A stretch of DNA of 64,000 nt from Parapedobacter sp. SGR-10 (GTDB taxonomy: Bacteria; Bacteroidota; Bacteroidia; Sphingobacteriales; Sphingobacteriaceae). Position 1 is the stretch's first letter; the number at the start of each line of letters is the position of its first letter. Location: assembly GCF_011030405.1 (NCBI RefSeq), contig NZ_JAAJTJ010000007.1:1-64000 (forward strand). The letters run 5' to 3'. A model generated the notes under the pieces. That model was not told where the DNA came from. It saw nothing but the letters and a program-made list of their open reading frames with translations, and made no database searches. Positions 53,811 to 62,494 of the stretch are shown here, one piece after another. Position numbers and translations under genes: made by a program.

Positions 53811-54407
53811 ATGTCTAAATCAACTCTACATAATGAGCGAGCATTGTTGTTGAGGATAGTAGAAGGAGATGAGGAGGCTTTCTGCGCAGTTTTTGACCAT
53901 TACAGCAAGTTTGTTTATTCATTCGGCTACAAATTGGTGCGCTCTTCGGAAGTGGCTGAAGAAGTTGTGCAGGATATATTTATGAAAGTGTGGGAAGGGA
54001 AAGAGAAATTGTTGGATATAGACAATTTTGGTGCATATCTCAATGTTTTGGTGAGAAATCATTCACTCAACTTGCTCCGACAACTGGCCAAAAAACAGAC
54101 AGTAGATGTGCACACAGTTTCTGATCTTCCTGTACAGGACTATTCTACCGAACACACCATCGAGTATCGTGATACCTTGATGATATTGGAAGAAGTTTTG
54201 GCCGCCTTGCCAGATCACCAAAGGGAAATCTACCGATTATGCCACTTGGAAGGACTTCGATATGAGGAAGCAGCTGCCAAGATGGGTATTTCTCCCAATA
54301 CGGTGCACTATCATATGAAATCAGCACTCAAAACTATCCGGGAATATTTAATAAAAAGGGGGGGTGCCTATCAAGCCTTATTGTTTTTCTTTTTCAATTT
54401 TTATTGA
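53811..54407 (+). CDS. ECF sigma factor of the broken second PUL
   Basis: 198 aa. Region 2 (FDHYSKFVYSFGYKLVRSSEVAEEVVQDIFMKVWEGK) and region 4 (LPDHQREIYRLCHLEGLRYEEAAAKMGISPNTVHYHMKSALK) are intact, with a phenylalanine-rich tail (LLFFFFNFY). In the other two loci of this window the sigma gene is followed by fecR and a full susC. Here fecR is absent and only the last quarter of susC remains. The sigma factor has thus lost its local anti-sigma partner, and it may be unregulated or redundant. Confidence 0.9.
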   Translation: MSKSTLHNERALLLRIVEGDEEAFCAVFDHYSKFVYSFGYKLVRSSEVAEEVVQDIFMKVWEGKEKLLDIDNFGAYLNVLVRNHSLNLLRQLAKKQTVDVHTVSDLPVQDYSTEHTIEYRDTLMILEEVLAALPDHQREIYRLCHLEGLRYEEAAAKMGISPNTVHYHMKSALKTIREYLIKRGGAYQALLFFFFNFY

Positions 54408-54410
54408 TGT

Positions 54411-54490
54411 CTTAAAAGACACTTTACTGTCCTTAGAGTTCCGTAAGGCCTCTAAGGACTTTCTAAATATATGAGGGTGTCTAAAAAGTC
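54411..54490. repeat. short repeat remnant at the deletion junction
   Basis: CTTAAAAGACACT (from 54411) and GGGTGTCTAAAAAG (to 54488) are imperfect inverse ends that match the outer ends of repeat copy A (GAGGGTGTCT...TTTTTAGACACTC). Between them is a perfect 10-bp stem GTCCTTAGAG/CTCTAAGGAC (54429-54438/54450-54459). The susC remnant begins directly after. Confidence 0.6.
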
Positions 54491-55227
54491 CTCGTCATGT
54501 TGATCAGACCAAGATAGGGGAGCCCCTATCTCAATTCTATGGGTACGTATGGGATGGAGTCTACCAATATGATGATTTTGATATTGTAGATGATCAGTAT
54601 GTGTTGAAAGAAGGTGTAACCGGCAATGGCACGACAAATGTTCAACCGGGCGATATTAAATATCGTGACCTGGACGGCAATTTGGAAATCGGGGATGCTG
54701 ACCGGACGATCATCGGAAATCCATTGCCAAAGCATACCGGTGGTTTCGCCAATAATTTTAGTTATCGAGGAATTCAGTTGCATCTTTTCTTTCAGTGGTC
54801 ATACGGAAATGACGCGATGAATGCGAACCGTATAATTTTTGAGGGCAATGCACTCAATCGGATGAATCTAAATCAATACTCCAGCTATGAAAATCGTTGG
54901 ACACCAGATAACCCAAGCAATACTCTGCCTCGCATAGGAGGCCAAGGATTAAGAGGGGTATATTCTTCACGGACAATTGAGGATGCTTCATTCATCCGCC
55001 TCAAAACCTTTTCTTTGGGCTACGATATACCTTCCCAATTTCTGAAACGTCTACATATAAATAGTGCACAAGTTTCCCTTTCTGCTCAAAACCTGTTGAC
55101 ATGGACAAAATATTCAGGAATGGATCCGGAAGTATCCGTGAGATACTCTGCCCTTACTCAAGGATTTGACTATTCTGCATACCCTCGGTCAAGAAGTTAC
55201 ACTGTTGATATTAGGTTAACCTTTTAA
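54475..55227 (+). pseudogene. 5'-truncated SusC-type transporter (C-terminal ~240 codons only)
   Basis: The reading frame is open from 54475. Similarity to SusC begins at about 54505 with TKIGEPLSQFYGYVWDGVYQY, which aligns with a point about 240 residues before the end of the first PUL's SusC. It continues through VQPGDIKYRDLDGN to the end of the barrel (SYTVDIRLTF). Signal peptide, STN domain, TonB box, plug and about three quarters of the barrel are gone. No ATG with ribosome-binding site stands at the front, and a GTG at 54601 is the first likely start. It cannot form a transporter. The intact susD partner starts 13 bp downstream. Confidence 0.9.
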
Positions 55228-55240
55228 TTCAAAATTTATT

Positions 55241-56842
55241 ATGAACCGAAATAGAAAAATACATATGTTGGCAGCCGTTACGTTTGTCTTGTTCGTATTG
55301 GCGGCATGCGACAGTTTTTTGGATAGTACGCCAAAGGACTTTTTATCTCCAGAAAATTATTATGAGACCGAAGAGCAATTGAACTATGGGTTAAATGGGG
55401 TTTATGATGTTCTCGGACATAAAGATATATATGGCGACGCGTTGATCAGTCGGATGGGTACTGAGGCAGACGAGGGCTTCTATGCCGTCAGTACATTCCG
55501 AGGGCCACAGGTATATGATTTTTCGTCATCAGACCCTTATGTTACAGGTTTGTGGAAGAGATTATACGATGGTATAAACCGTGCCAATATGGTCATTGAA
55601 TACATAGACAAACCTGATATGTCGGAGGAAAGTAGAGCGAATATTTTGGGCCAAGCTAAGTTTCTGCGTGCATACTATTATTTTCTGCTGGTTATAAATT
55701 GGGCAAATGTGCCGTTGATTACTGATGTTGCCCATCCAGAAGAAAATCTGAACGCTCCTCAAAAATCACCAAAAGAAATCTATGAATTCATTATCAAAGA
55801 AATGAAAGAAGCAGAGTCGCTCGTAGAGGAGGCGTCGGCCGTCGGTTTCGGAGGACGGGTCAGTAAGTCTGCCGTACAAGGAATATTGGCACGGGTATGT
55901 CTTCATATGGCAGGCCATCCGGTCAATGACAAGTCGAAATACAGAGATGTACTCGAGTGGACCTCAAAGCTTATTGATCCTGGTTTCCACCGCTTGAATC
56001 CATCGTACGAACAGGTATTCATTAATTATGCAGAGGATGAATATTATATTGAAGAAAGTATTTGGGAAGTCGAATTTTGGGGAAATACAGCAGGTTCTTT
56101 CCGTGAAGGAGGACGAGTCGGGGTTAATACGGGTATCCCCACGACGAATGCAGCTATAGGAAATAGCTATGGGTTTATCCAAGTGACTTCTAGATTATAT
56201 AATCGATACGAAGATGAAGATCTGAGGAGAGATTGGGCGATTGCCCCTTGGCGATACCAGAATGTTAATGGTGAACCTACAGAGGTGGCATGGAAACCTT
56301 GGCCGGATCACTCTATTTATCAACGTCACTGTGGTAAATGGCGTAGGAAATATGAACGTGTATCCCCAAAATCCACGAATGACTCTCCTCAGAATTTTCC
56401 ATTGTTGCGCTTCTCGGATGTTTTACTGATGTACGCGGAGGCGGCTAATGAATTGTATGGTAGTCCTACATCCGAAGCATATGAAGCTATAAACAGGGTA
56501 AGAAGGAGAGCCTATGGATTTGATGAGTTACAATCGAATCCAGGTTTTGATCTGAGTGGAATGGATTATGAGATGTTTCAGGAACAAATCAGACAAGAGC
56601 GTTCTCGAGAATTGTGTTTTGAGGGGCTGCGAAAACACGATTTGATTAGATGGGGAATATTCGGCTCTATGATGAAAGATATTGCAAATGATTTTGAAAT
56701 CGGCACGGATATATTTAATAGCACAAGATATGGAGGTTTGGCTGGGAAGAACGTCGAAGAACCCAAACACCTGCTATATCCGATACCCGCTAGTGAGAGA
56801 GGTCTAAAACCGTATCTGGTGCAGAATCCCAGATGGGAATAG
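55241..56842 (+). CDS. SusD-type lipoprotein of the broken second PUL
   Basis: 533 aa lipoprotein (LAAC lipobox, C23). Mature start DSFLDSTPKDFLSPENYY, GQAKFLRAYYYFLLVINWANVP, WEVEFWGN and RSRELCFEGLRKHDLIRWG are all family motifs, and the reading frame is complete. Its SusC partner is truncated, so it can bind glycan but has no local transporter. It might still serve another SusC or simply be on the way to loss. Confidence 0.95.
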   Translation: MNRNRKIHMLAAVTFVLFVLAACDSFLDSTPKDFLSPENYYETEEQLNYGLNGVYDVLGHKDIYGDALISRMGTEADEGFYAVSTFRGPQVYDFSSSDPYVTGLWKRLYDGINRANMVIEYIDKPDMSEESRANILGQAKFLRAYYYFLLVINWANVPLITDVAHPEENLNAPQKSPKEIYEFIIKEMKEAESLVEEASAVGFGGRVSKSAVQGILARVCLHMAGHPVNDKSKYRDVLEWTSKLIDPGFHRLNPSYEQVFINYAEDEYYIEESIWEVEFWGNTAGSFREGGRVGVNTGIPTTNAAIGNSYGFIQVTSRLYNRYEDEDLRRDWAIAPWRYQNVNGEPTEVAWKPWPDHSIYQRHCGKWRRKYERVSPKSTNDSPQNFPLLRFSDVLLMYAEAANELYGSPTSEAYEAINRVRRRAYGFDELQSNPGFDLSGMDYEMFQEQIRQERSRELCFEGLRKHDLIRWGIFGSMMKDIANDFEIGTDIFNSTRYGGLAGKNVEEPKHLLYPIPASERGLKPYLVQNPRWE

Positions 56843-56907
56843 CATGTTAAGAAGAAGTTTCAAAATCAACATTTACAAACAGACCTGGTATAAAAGCAAT
56901 ATAAAAT

Positions 56908-58989
56908 ATGAATATATATCAATATGGAAAATTGAAATATTATTCCTACAGGGCCCTTATTGTAAGCATATATAGTTTTCTGTTGGTGTTTCCCTGCCAA
57001 GCATCTACGCCTACCGTGGGTCTAGCAACGCTTTACCGCACCAAATGTTCAAAAGAGCGTGGCAAGGCTTGGATTGCCAACACTGAGCCGATTTTAGAAG
57101 ACTGCTTCCAATTGCAAGACTCCGCAGGGATCAACAATCGTTCGCGTAAGCGAGTGATTGTAGCGTCTGATAGATGGGAGCGGAGACCTGTGCCTACGGT
57201 TTTTGACCGCTCCAATAGACCGGATGATTTAATCTTTTACGAAAGAGAAGAGAATCTTTATCCAAACGATGAGCTGTTAGCCAAACTTCCGGAAGGCGAA
57301 ACTCTTATCAATAACGACCATTTGTTGAATGGAAGTGTACAAGGAAGTAAATATGGAACTATATCCATCGTAGCAACAACAGGCCAAAGTTTTGATCGGG
57401 CCCTAAATATTTCCGTCGAGGAGTTGCCGGACATTCCCTATTCTTATCAAATAGTCCTTAATGAAGACCTGAAAGGTAAGGCCGTGCATGGAGATAGGCT
57501 TTTGGTCAAAATTGCTATGCGAACACTATCAGGCGGGTTGACAGAAGCCCAACGAGGCAAAATCCAGCTGGTTATGGAAGAGGCAGGCAAGGATGGCACG
57601 TTCAAGAAATTGCTTTTGGAAGATGTCTCGGCCAAAGATACCTGGGAAACCTTTTATTTTCCGGTCGAGTACAAAGAAGGGTACCCGAAGCTCTCGGTAC
57701 GGCTGGGATATTATATCCAACATGTTGAGATCGGCGGATACGAGGTAATCAATTTTAGGCAACAAGTAGCTTTAAAAGATCTGCCGTCAAGCAGAATGCC
57801 CGAGGGATTTTCTAAGCATGCAAAATGGAGAAAAGAAGCACTGGAGCGGATAGAACAGGTCCGAAAAGGAAATTTTTCTGTCAACGTACAAGATAGGAAT
57901 GGCAAACCGATACCCTATGCCAAAGTACGATTGGATATGATCGAGCATGATTTTGAATTCGGCTCTGCCATTGCTCAACACCGTGGAATATTGGATGATG
58001 GAGACCCAAGGTATAAAGCGACTGTACGACGCTTGTTCAATGCAGCCGTTTTAGAAAACAATCACAAATGGGGCGTGTATGATGCTCAACCAGAGCATGC
58101 AAGGGCAATGGTGGATACGATTAAAAAAATTGGCCTGAAATATATGCGGGGGCATGTCTTGATGTGGGATCGCCCCTATAAACCAGGCATTAGCTCTGCC
58201 CCAATAGATATATTGGCAACATTCAACAATAAACAGGATATCGATGCCTATGTCAAAAATCATATTTTTGGGATAACACAAGATTTTAACAATAACATCA
58301 ACGATTGGGAGGTGCTCAATGAGTTTGTGACAAATACAGCGATTGCTGATGTGTATGGAAAACAGGTTGTGATCGATTGGTTCAAGTGGGCTAGAGAAGC
58401 TACGCAAAATGAAAACGTAACATTGTATTACAATGATTATATCACCGATAATCGATTATTCCAACTACTTGACTGGATGCAGGATAGCAAGGTTGATTTC
58501 GACGGAATAGGAATCCAATCACACTTTATTACAGCACAGGATCCGGTCGAAATACAGGATTTTTTCCAAAAGTTTGAAAAATACGGAAAGCAGTTGAAGA
58601 TTACGGAATACGACTTTACGACAGATGACGATATGCTGCAAGCCCAATTGACGAGAGATCTGCTTATCCTCGCGTTTAGTACCCAAGCCATGGAGGGATT
58701 TTATTTTTGGGGATTCTTTAATAATAGCGGTGGAACCCGATATCCATTTTATGACCAGAATTGGAAAGAAAAACCGGCTTTAGATCAATATATAGATCTT
58801 GTATATAATAAATGGTGGACGAAGGAAGAAGGGAATACCGATAATGAGGGGATATTTAAACTGAGAGGCTTTTATGGTGACTATGATATTACAGTCGAAG
58901 CCAATGGAAAGTCAGAAACCATGAGTACCTCTCTGTCGAATTCGACAAATAACGATATCATCATCACGCTGGATACGGTGGTAGATTAA
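56908..58989 (+). CDS. GH10-family glycoside hydrolase (endo-xylanase-like)
   Basis: 693 aa with a signal peptide (ends PCQAST). The N-terminal part includes a carbohydrate-binding-module-like beta domain at about 140-285. The GH10 barrel runs from about 320 to 630: DFEFGSAIAQ, YMRGHVLMWD, NDWEVLNEF with acid/base E472, and QLKITEYDF with nucleophile E567. A short C-terminal beta domain follows. GH10 enzymes cut beta-1,4-xylan chains; some act on other beta-glycans. The gene follows susD by 65 bp and probably belonged to that PUL, whose target may differ from that of the GlcNAc locus. Confidence 0.85.
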   Translation: MNIYQYGKLKYYSYRALIVSIYSFLLVFPCQASTPTVGLATLYRTKCSKERGKAWIANTEPILEDCFQLQDSAGINNRSRKRVIVASDRWERRPVPTVFDRSNRPDDLIFYEREENLYPNDELLAKLPEGETLINNDHLLNGSVQGSKYGTISIVATTGQSFDRALNISVEELPDIPYSYQIVLNEDLKGKAVHGDRLLVKIAMRTLSGGLTEAQRGKIQLVMEEAGKDGTFKKLLLEDVSAKDTWETFYFPVEYKEGYPKLSVRLGYYIQHVEIGGYEVINFRQQVALKDLPSSRMPEGFSKHAKWRKEALERIEQVRKGNFSVNVQDRNGKPIPYAKVRLDMIEHDFEFGSAIAQHRGILDDGDPRYKATVRRLFNAAVLENNHKWGVYDAQPEHARAMVDTIKKIGLKYMRGHVLMWDRPYKPGISSAPIDILATFNNKQDIDAYVKNHIFGITQDFNNNINDWEVLNEFVTNTAIADVYGKQVVIDWFKWAREATQNENVTLYYNDYITDNRLFQLLDWMQDSKVDFDGIGIQSHFITAQDPVEIQDFFQKFEKYGKQLKITEYDFTTDDDMLQAQLTRDLLILAFSTQAMEGFYFWGFFNNSGGTRYPFYDQNWKEKPALDQYIDLVYNKWWTKEEGNTDNEGIFKLRGFYGDYDITVEANGKSETMSTSLSNSTNNDIIITLDTVVD

Positions 58990-59015
58990 ACCCTTGATAT
59001 TAAAGAATATTACAA

Positions 59016-60140
59016 ATGAAAAATAAAAAAGAAGCAGTTGGCGTACAAGCAGTACGCAGTACTGTGAAAAACCGCAAGGGCGGGCCTATTGAGGAGTTAA
59101 GGCACTATATCGCCATCTTATGTTTGAAGAAAAATAGTGTACGATGGAATTTCAATCTCTTACTGCTTGTATTGTTCTTTGGAACAGCCAACTGCCTCGG
59201 GCACGAAACGCTTGTTGAAAAGTCCGGAAAGGATAAGAACGATCAATTTAGAGTAGTCGGATATTTTCAGGGAGATTTGGTCAAGGAGATATCAATGGTC
59301 AACTTCTCAGTGCTCACACATGTCAACATCGCATTTACTAATCCGGATTCAACGGGTGCTTTACCAGAGATTTCCGGATTGAAAAACTTTGTGACCCAGG
59401 CACATCGCCACAAGGTGAAAGTTCTGATTTCAATTGGTGGTGGTCGTGCGCCTAAATACTACAAGACACTGATCAACGAAGAAAACAGGTCGAGGTTCAC
59501 GCAAGAGATCAATAGGTTTTTGGACATGTACCAATTGGATGGTGTAGATGTGGATTTGGAGGGGGAACTCATCACATCAGACTATGAAGGCTTCATAGCC
59601 GATCTGTCTGCCTCCTTGAAAAAAGGAATTTTGTTGACCGCTGCTGTGGCTACAGAATACGGAAAGAATGTACCCGTGGGTGCATTGGAAAAGATGGACT
59701 TTGTGAATATCATGAGCTATGATAAAACAGGGCCTTGGCGTCCGCACAAACCAGGACAGCATGCACCATACGAGATGGCTGTGGATGACATCGCTTTTTG
59801 GCACGGAGTAAAAGGCGTGCCGAAACATAAGCTTAATCTGGGATTGCCATTCTATGGACATAGCTTTTATGAAGATGGAAAACAGGGAACAAGTTATACC
59901 TACAACAGACTAGTGACCGATTATCCCGGTGCCGAGTCAAAGGACGAACTACAAATGAAAGATGGTGCTACTGTATATTATAACGGTGAGTCGACTATTC
60001 GCAGGAAAACGGCATTTGCCCTGAGCGAATTGGGAGGGATCATGGTCTGGCAGCTGAAACAGGATGCGACAGGTGATAAATCACTGCTGTCCTTTGTCAA
60101 GGAGATACTTGATACAGCGGCAAAGTACACTAAAAAATGA
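59016..60140 (+). CDS. GH18-family glycoside hydrolase (chitinase/endo-GlcNAcase type)
   Basis: 374 aa. A hydrophobic signal segment at about 45-60 is preceded by an unusually long 44-residue basic N-terminus. A later start is possible. Barrel motifs are VLISIGGG (strand 3), LDGVDVDLEGE with catalytic acid E182 (DxxDxDxE) and MSYDKTGPW. GIMVWQLKQDATG closes the barrel. Family members hydrolyse chitin or the core chitobiose of N-glycans by substrate-assisted catalysis using the N-acetyl group. It releases GlcNAc-containing sugars that the nagA/nagB genes upstream could use. It follows the GH10 gene by 26 bp. Confidence 0.88.
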   Translation: MKNKKEAVGVQAVRSTVKNRKGGPIEELRHYIAILCLKKNSVRWNFNLLLLVLFFGTANCLGHETLVEKSGKDKNDQFRVVGYFQGDLVKEISMVNFSVLTHVNIAFTNPDSTGALPEISGLKNFVTQAHRHKVKVLISIGGGRAPKYYKTLINEENRSRFTQEINRFLDMYQLDGVDVDLEGELITSDYEGFIADLSASLKKGILLTAAVATEYGKNVPVGALEKMDFVNIMSYDKTGPWRPHKPGQHAPYEMAVDDIAFWHGVKGVPKHKLNLGLPFYGHSFYEDGKQGTSYTYNRLVTDYPGAESKDELQMKDGATVYYNGESTIRRKTAFALSELGGIMVWQLKQDATGDKSLLSFVKEILDTAAKYTKK

Positions 60141-60289
60141 TGGAAGATAAGGCATAAATATGTGGAGGATGATAAAAAAAATCCTCTTAAAGATTCCGAA
60201 TTTTACTACGTTTAGTTTCTGTGATCTGCCGACAACCGTTACAAATCCAACACGGGAAAAACGATGGAATCGCCTATTGACCCGATGTG

Positions 60290-60436
60290 GTGAAAGGGTT
60301 TGAAAAGGCAAAAATCCATTACGACAAATTTGGAATGGGCGACTGGTTTGAGTTTATCCTACATGAGAGCAGGCACGAAGCCAAGATAGAAGAGGCTGTA
60401 CGATTCTTGAAAAAATTTTTGATGATGATACATTAA
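60290..60436 (+). pseudogene. remnant of an alpha/beta-hydrolase C-terminus
   Basis: An open stretch of 48 codons from a GTG reads VKGFEKAKIHYDKFGMGDWF, then EFILHESRHEAK, and ends FLKKFLMMIH and a stop. The pattern (helix, FEF-strand, His, closing helix) is like the last 45 residues of esterases of the acetylxylan/dienelactone type, including the region of the catalytic His. A neighbouring frame just upstream (PIDP) may be the same gene after a frameshift. It is too short to be a functional enzyme. Confidence 0.35.
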
Positions 60437-60474
60437 CAGTGCCACATAGGGCACAACGTGTGCCAATCCCTCTT

Positions 60475-60506
60475 ATTGCAGATAAAAGCTAATTTATCTA
60501 TGTTTG
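60475..60506 (+). promoter_or_regulatory. candidate promoter of the third sigma gene
   Basis: ATTG (60475-60478), a 20-bp spacer and TATGTTTG (60499-60506) form the candidate. The -7 box is perfect, and the leader to the ATG would be about 30 nt with a G-rich ribosome-binding stretch. Confidence 0.5.
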
Positions 60507-60544
60507 TATACTTGGATAGAAAAGAAACTAGGGGTAGGGGCAAC

Positions 60545-61120
60545 ATGAAAGCTATAGAAAACCAAGAGTATAGAAACCTACTGGAACAGATTGCCAAGGG
60601 GGATACCACTTCCTTTGCAAAGCTCTACGATATTTTTTGGCCCGGTTTATTACAGCATATATCCACGAAGATCACCAATGTTCAGGTAGCGGAAGATATC
60701 GTCCATGACCTGTTCATATCCCTGTGGAACAGAAGGACGACTATCCTGGATATTGAATCTATTCCAGCCTATCTGTATTCGGCCTGTCGTTATATGATAT
60801 TAAGCTATTATCGCAAAAATGCCCTCACCAATCATTCCGGTTACGAACTGGAGGAAGAGATCGCGGACAGGGAGCAACCTTTGGAGGAACGGTTGTACTA
60901 TCGTTACCTCCTGGATATGCTGGACATAGAAATTGAAAAGCTTCCGGAAAAATGCCGGCAGATTTTTAAGCTGAGCCGTTATTCTTACCTGACCAACAGG
61001 GAGATTTCGGAGAAACTGTCAATTTCTGAATCGACGGTAGAAAACCATATCAATAAGGCCATCAGGAGATTACGTGCTGTTTCCAAAAAACATTACATTT
61101 TTTTCCAACTTTTTTACTAA
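60545..61120 (+). CDS. ECF sigma factor of the third PUL
   Basis: 191 aa from MKAIENQEYRNLL. An upstream ATG at 60458 lies before the promoter candidate and adds non-family residues. Region 2 is LYDIFWPGLLQHISTKITNVQVAEDIVHDLFISLWNR. Region 4 is LPEKCRQIFKLSRYSYLTNREISEKLSISESTVENHINKAIRRL. The tail is aromatic (YIFFQLFY). Its anti-sigma partner follows 68 bp downstream, then susC, the standard order. Confidence 0.92.
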   Translation: MKAIENQEYRNLLEQIAKGDTTSFAKLYDIFWPGLLQHISTKITNVQVAEDIVHDLFISLWNRRTTILDIESIPAYLYSACRYMILSYYRKNALTNHSGYELEEEIADREQPLEERLYYRYLLDMLDIEIEKLPEKCRQIFKLSRYSYLTNREISEKLSISESTVENHINKAIRRLRAVSKKHYIFFQLFY

Positions 61121-61188
61121 ACCGAGTAGGTGCTGGTATCGTTTTCGGACACCTATCTATACGAAGGGGTAATTCCCGGTACAATTAT

Positions 61189-62322
61189 ATGCACAAATTG
61201 AACAATTTTATTGAACGTATTAAGCGGTATCTGCTGGGAGAAGAAACGGCTTCAGAGCGTAGGGATCTGTACGAAATGTATGATCGCATCGACGAGTCGG
61301 ACACCTTGAATGAAGAGCAGCGGGCAAAGGTGGCTATGCGAGTCAGGCGGCGCATTCTCCAGACTATTCGCGTGGAACAGCATGTCAGCAAACCGTTTCC
61401 ATTTTTGCGGTGGATCAGTGCAGCTGCAGTTATTCTTGCCATAGTTGGGGGGGGCTATTGGTTAACACGACAGCAGCAACGTCCCGCAACGGTAGAGGAG
61501 CTGGCAAATTTTGAACCCGATAAAGGATATGCTGTCATCATCTTACCAACCGGAGAAGAGGTCAACCTGGATAGTATCCCTGTGGCGCAAAGTATACAGG
61601 TCGGCAATACCATCATCGCCAGGGACGCCTCTGGCGAAATCACATATAAAAGTATCCAAGCCGGAGACAATCCAATATATGCTTTACAGACACCCCACTC
61701 ATCGATATCGGAAATCAGGTTGTCGGACGGGACTAAAGTACTTTTGAATGCGGCGTCTAAACTGTACTATCCCGCGCAATTTGGAGAAGGTGATCGGATT
61801 GTAAGACTCGAAGGAGAAGCGTATTTTCAGGTTACCAAAACGTCTAGCCGCAGTCGCTTTATCGTGGAATCAAAGGATCAGCGTACGATTGTTTTAGGTA
61901 CAAAATTTAACGTTAAAGCTTATGATCACGACTGGGCGATATGGACGACATTGGAAGAAGGGTCTGTTCGGGTTGTGACAAATCAAAATAACGATCGGAA
62001 TGTCGTATTGTCCTCAGGTCAACAAGCTGTATATGAATCGGCCGAACTTCGTAAACAGACTGTAGATCTGGAAAGTGCATTGGGATGGACGAAGGGGCTA
62101 TTTTATTTTGACGGAACCAATACAGCCGATGTGCTTCGGCAGATAGAACGTTGGTATGATATCGATATCACGTACAAAGAAGACAAAACGGACGCGCAAT
62201 ATAGCGGCAAGATACCTCGTAATCTTCCGTTGAACAAATTGATAGATCTGCTTATATATGCAGATTTTAAAGTGGACCCCCGTATCAATGCGGAAAATAG
62301 GATTAACTTAATTATAAACTAA
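61189..62322 (+). CDS. FecR-type anti-sigma factor of the third PUL
   Basis: 377 aa. The cytoplasmic sigma-binding N-terminus is about 1-65. One transmembrane helix lies at about 71-88 (ISAAAVILAIVGGGYWLT). The FecR domain has QTPHSSISEIRLSDGTKVLLNAASK...LEGEAYFQVTK...VLGTKFNVKAY. The C-terminal DUF4974-like domain has YFDGTNTADVLRQIERWYDIDITY. It transmits the occupied state of the SusC transporter encoded downstream to the sigma factor. Confidence 0.93.
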   Translation: MHKLNNFIERIKRYLLGEETASERRDLYEMYDRIDESDTLNEEQRAKVAMRVRRRILQTIRVEQHVSKPFPFLRWISAAAVILAIVGGGYWLTRQQQRPATVEELANFEPDKGYAVIILPTGEEVNLDSIPVAQSIQVGNTIIARDASGEITYKSIQAGDNPIYALQTPHSSISEIRLSDGTKVLLNAASKLYYPAQFGEGDRIVRLEGEAYFQVTKTSSRSRFIVESKDQRTIVLGTKFNVKAYDHDWAIWTTLEEGSVRVVTNQNNDRNVVLSSGQQAVYESAELRKQTVDLESALGWTKGLFYFDGTNTADVLRQIERWYDIDITYKEDKTDAQYSGKIPRNLPLNKLIDLLIYADFKVDPRINAENRINLIIN

Positions 62323-62382
62323 ATTTAAGATCAGACTTATGAATAGAAAAATTTATCCGACTTAAATAGAAAAAGCAGATAT

Positions 62383-62418
62383 AAAAAAAATCCGGAAAAT
62401 GTTCGCGCATAATCCGGA
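62383..62418 (+). promoter_or_regulatory. A-run plus hairpin between fecR and susC (third PUL)
   Basis: Eight A (62383-62390) run into the stem TCCGGA (62391-62396) pairing with TCCGGA (62413-62418), extended by ATG/CAT. On the minus strand it is a hairpin followed by eight T. The same design stands at 26017-26080. Confidence 0.45.
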
Positions 62419-62494
62419 CTAAAGGTATCTGGCTATCAGCAAATTACTTTTTCGTGTAGAATTTACAACGTAATAACCAAAACTAAACAAAAGT

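Larger units (their letters stand above)
60141..60544. other. intergenic gap with gene debris and sigma promoter
   Basis: 404 bp between the GH18 gene and the third sigma gene. It holds a decayed hydrolase end (60290-60436) and a promoter candidate (60475-60506). The first 150 bp show nothing recognisable. Confidence 0.5.

Noticed and set aside
54541-54552. GGGTACGTATGG in the susC remnant as a fourth operator
   Set aside because: It encodes the conserved GYVWDG of SusC; the right half of the palindrome is absent.
42369-60140. Whole region as an ordinary chitin-utilisation locus
   Set aside because: The only GH18 is behind a different, broken SusC/D set; the nag-linked operon has phosphodiester glycosidases and esterases instead of chitinases or hexosaminidases.
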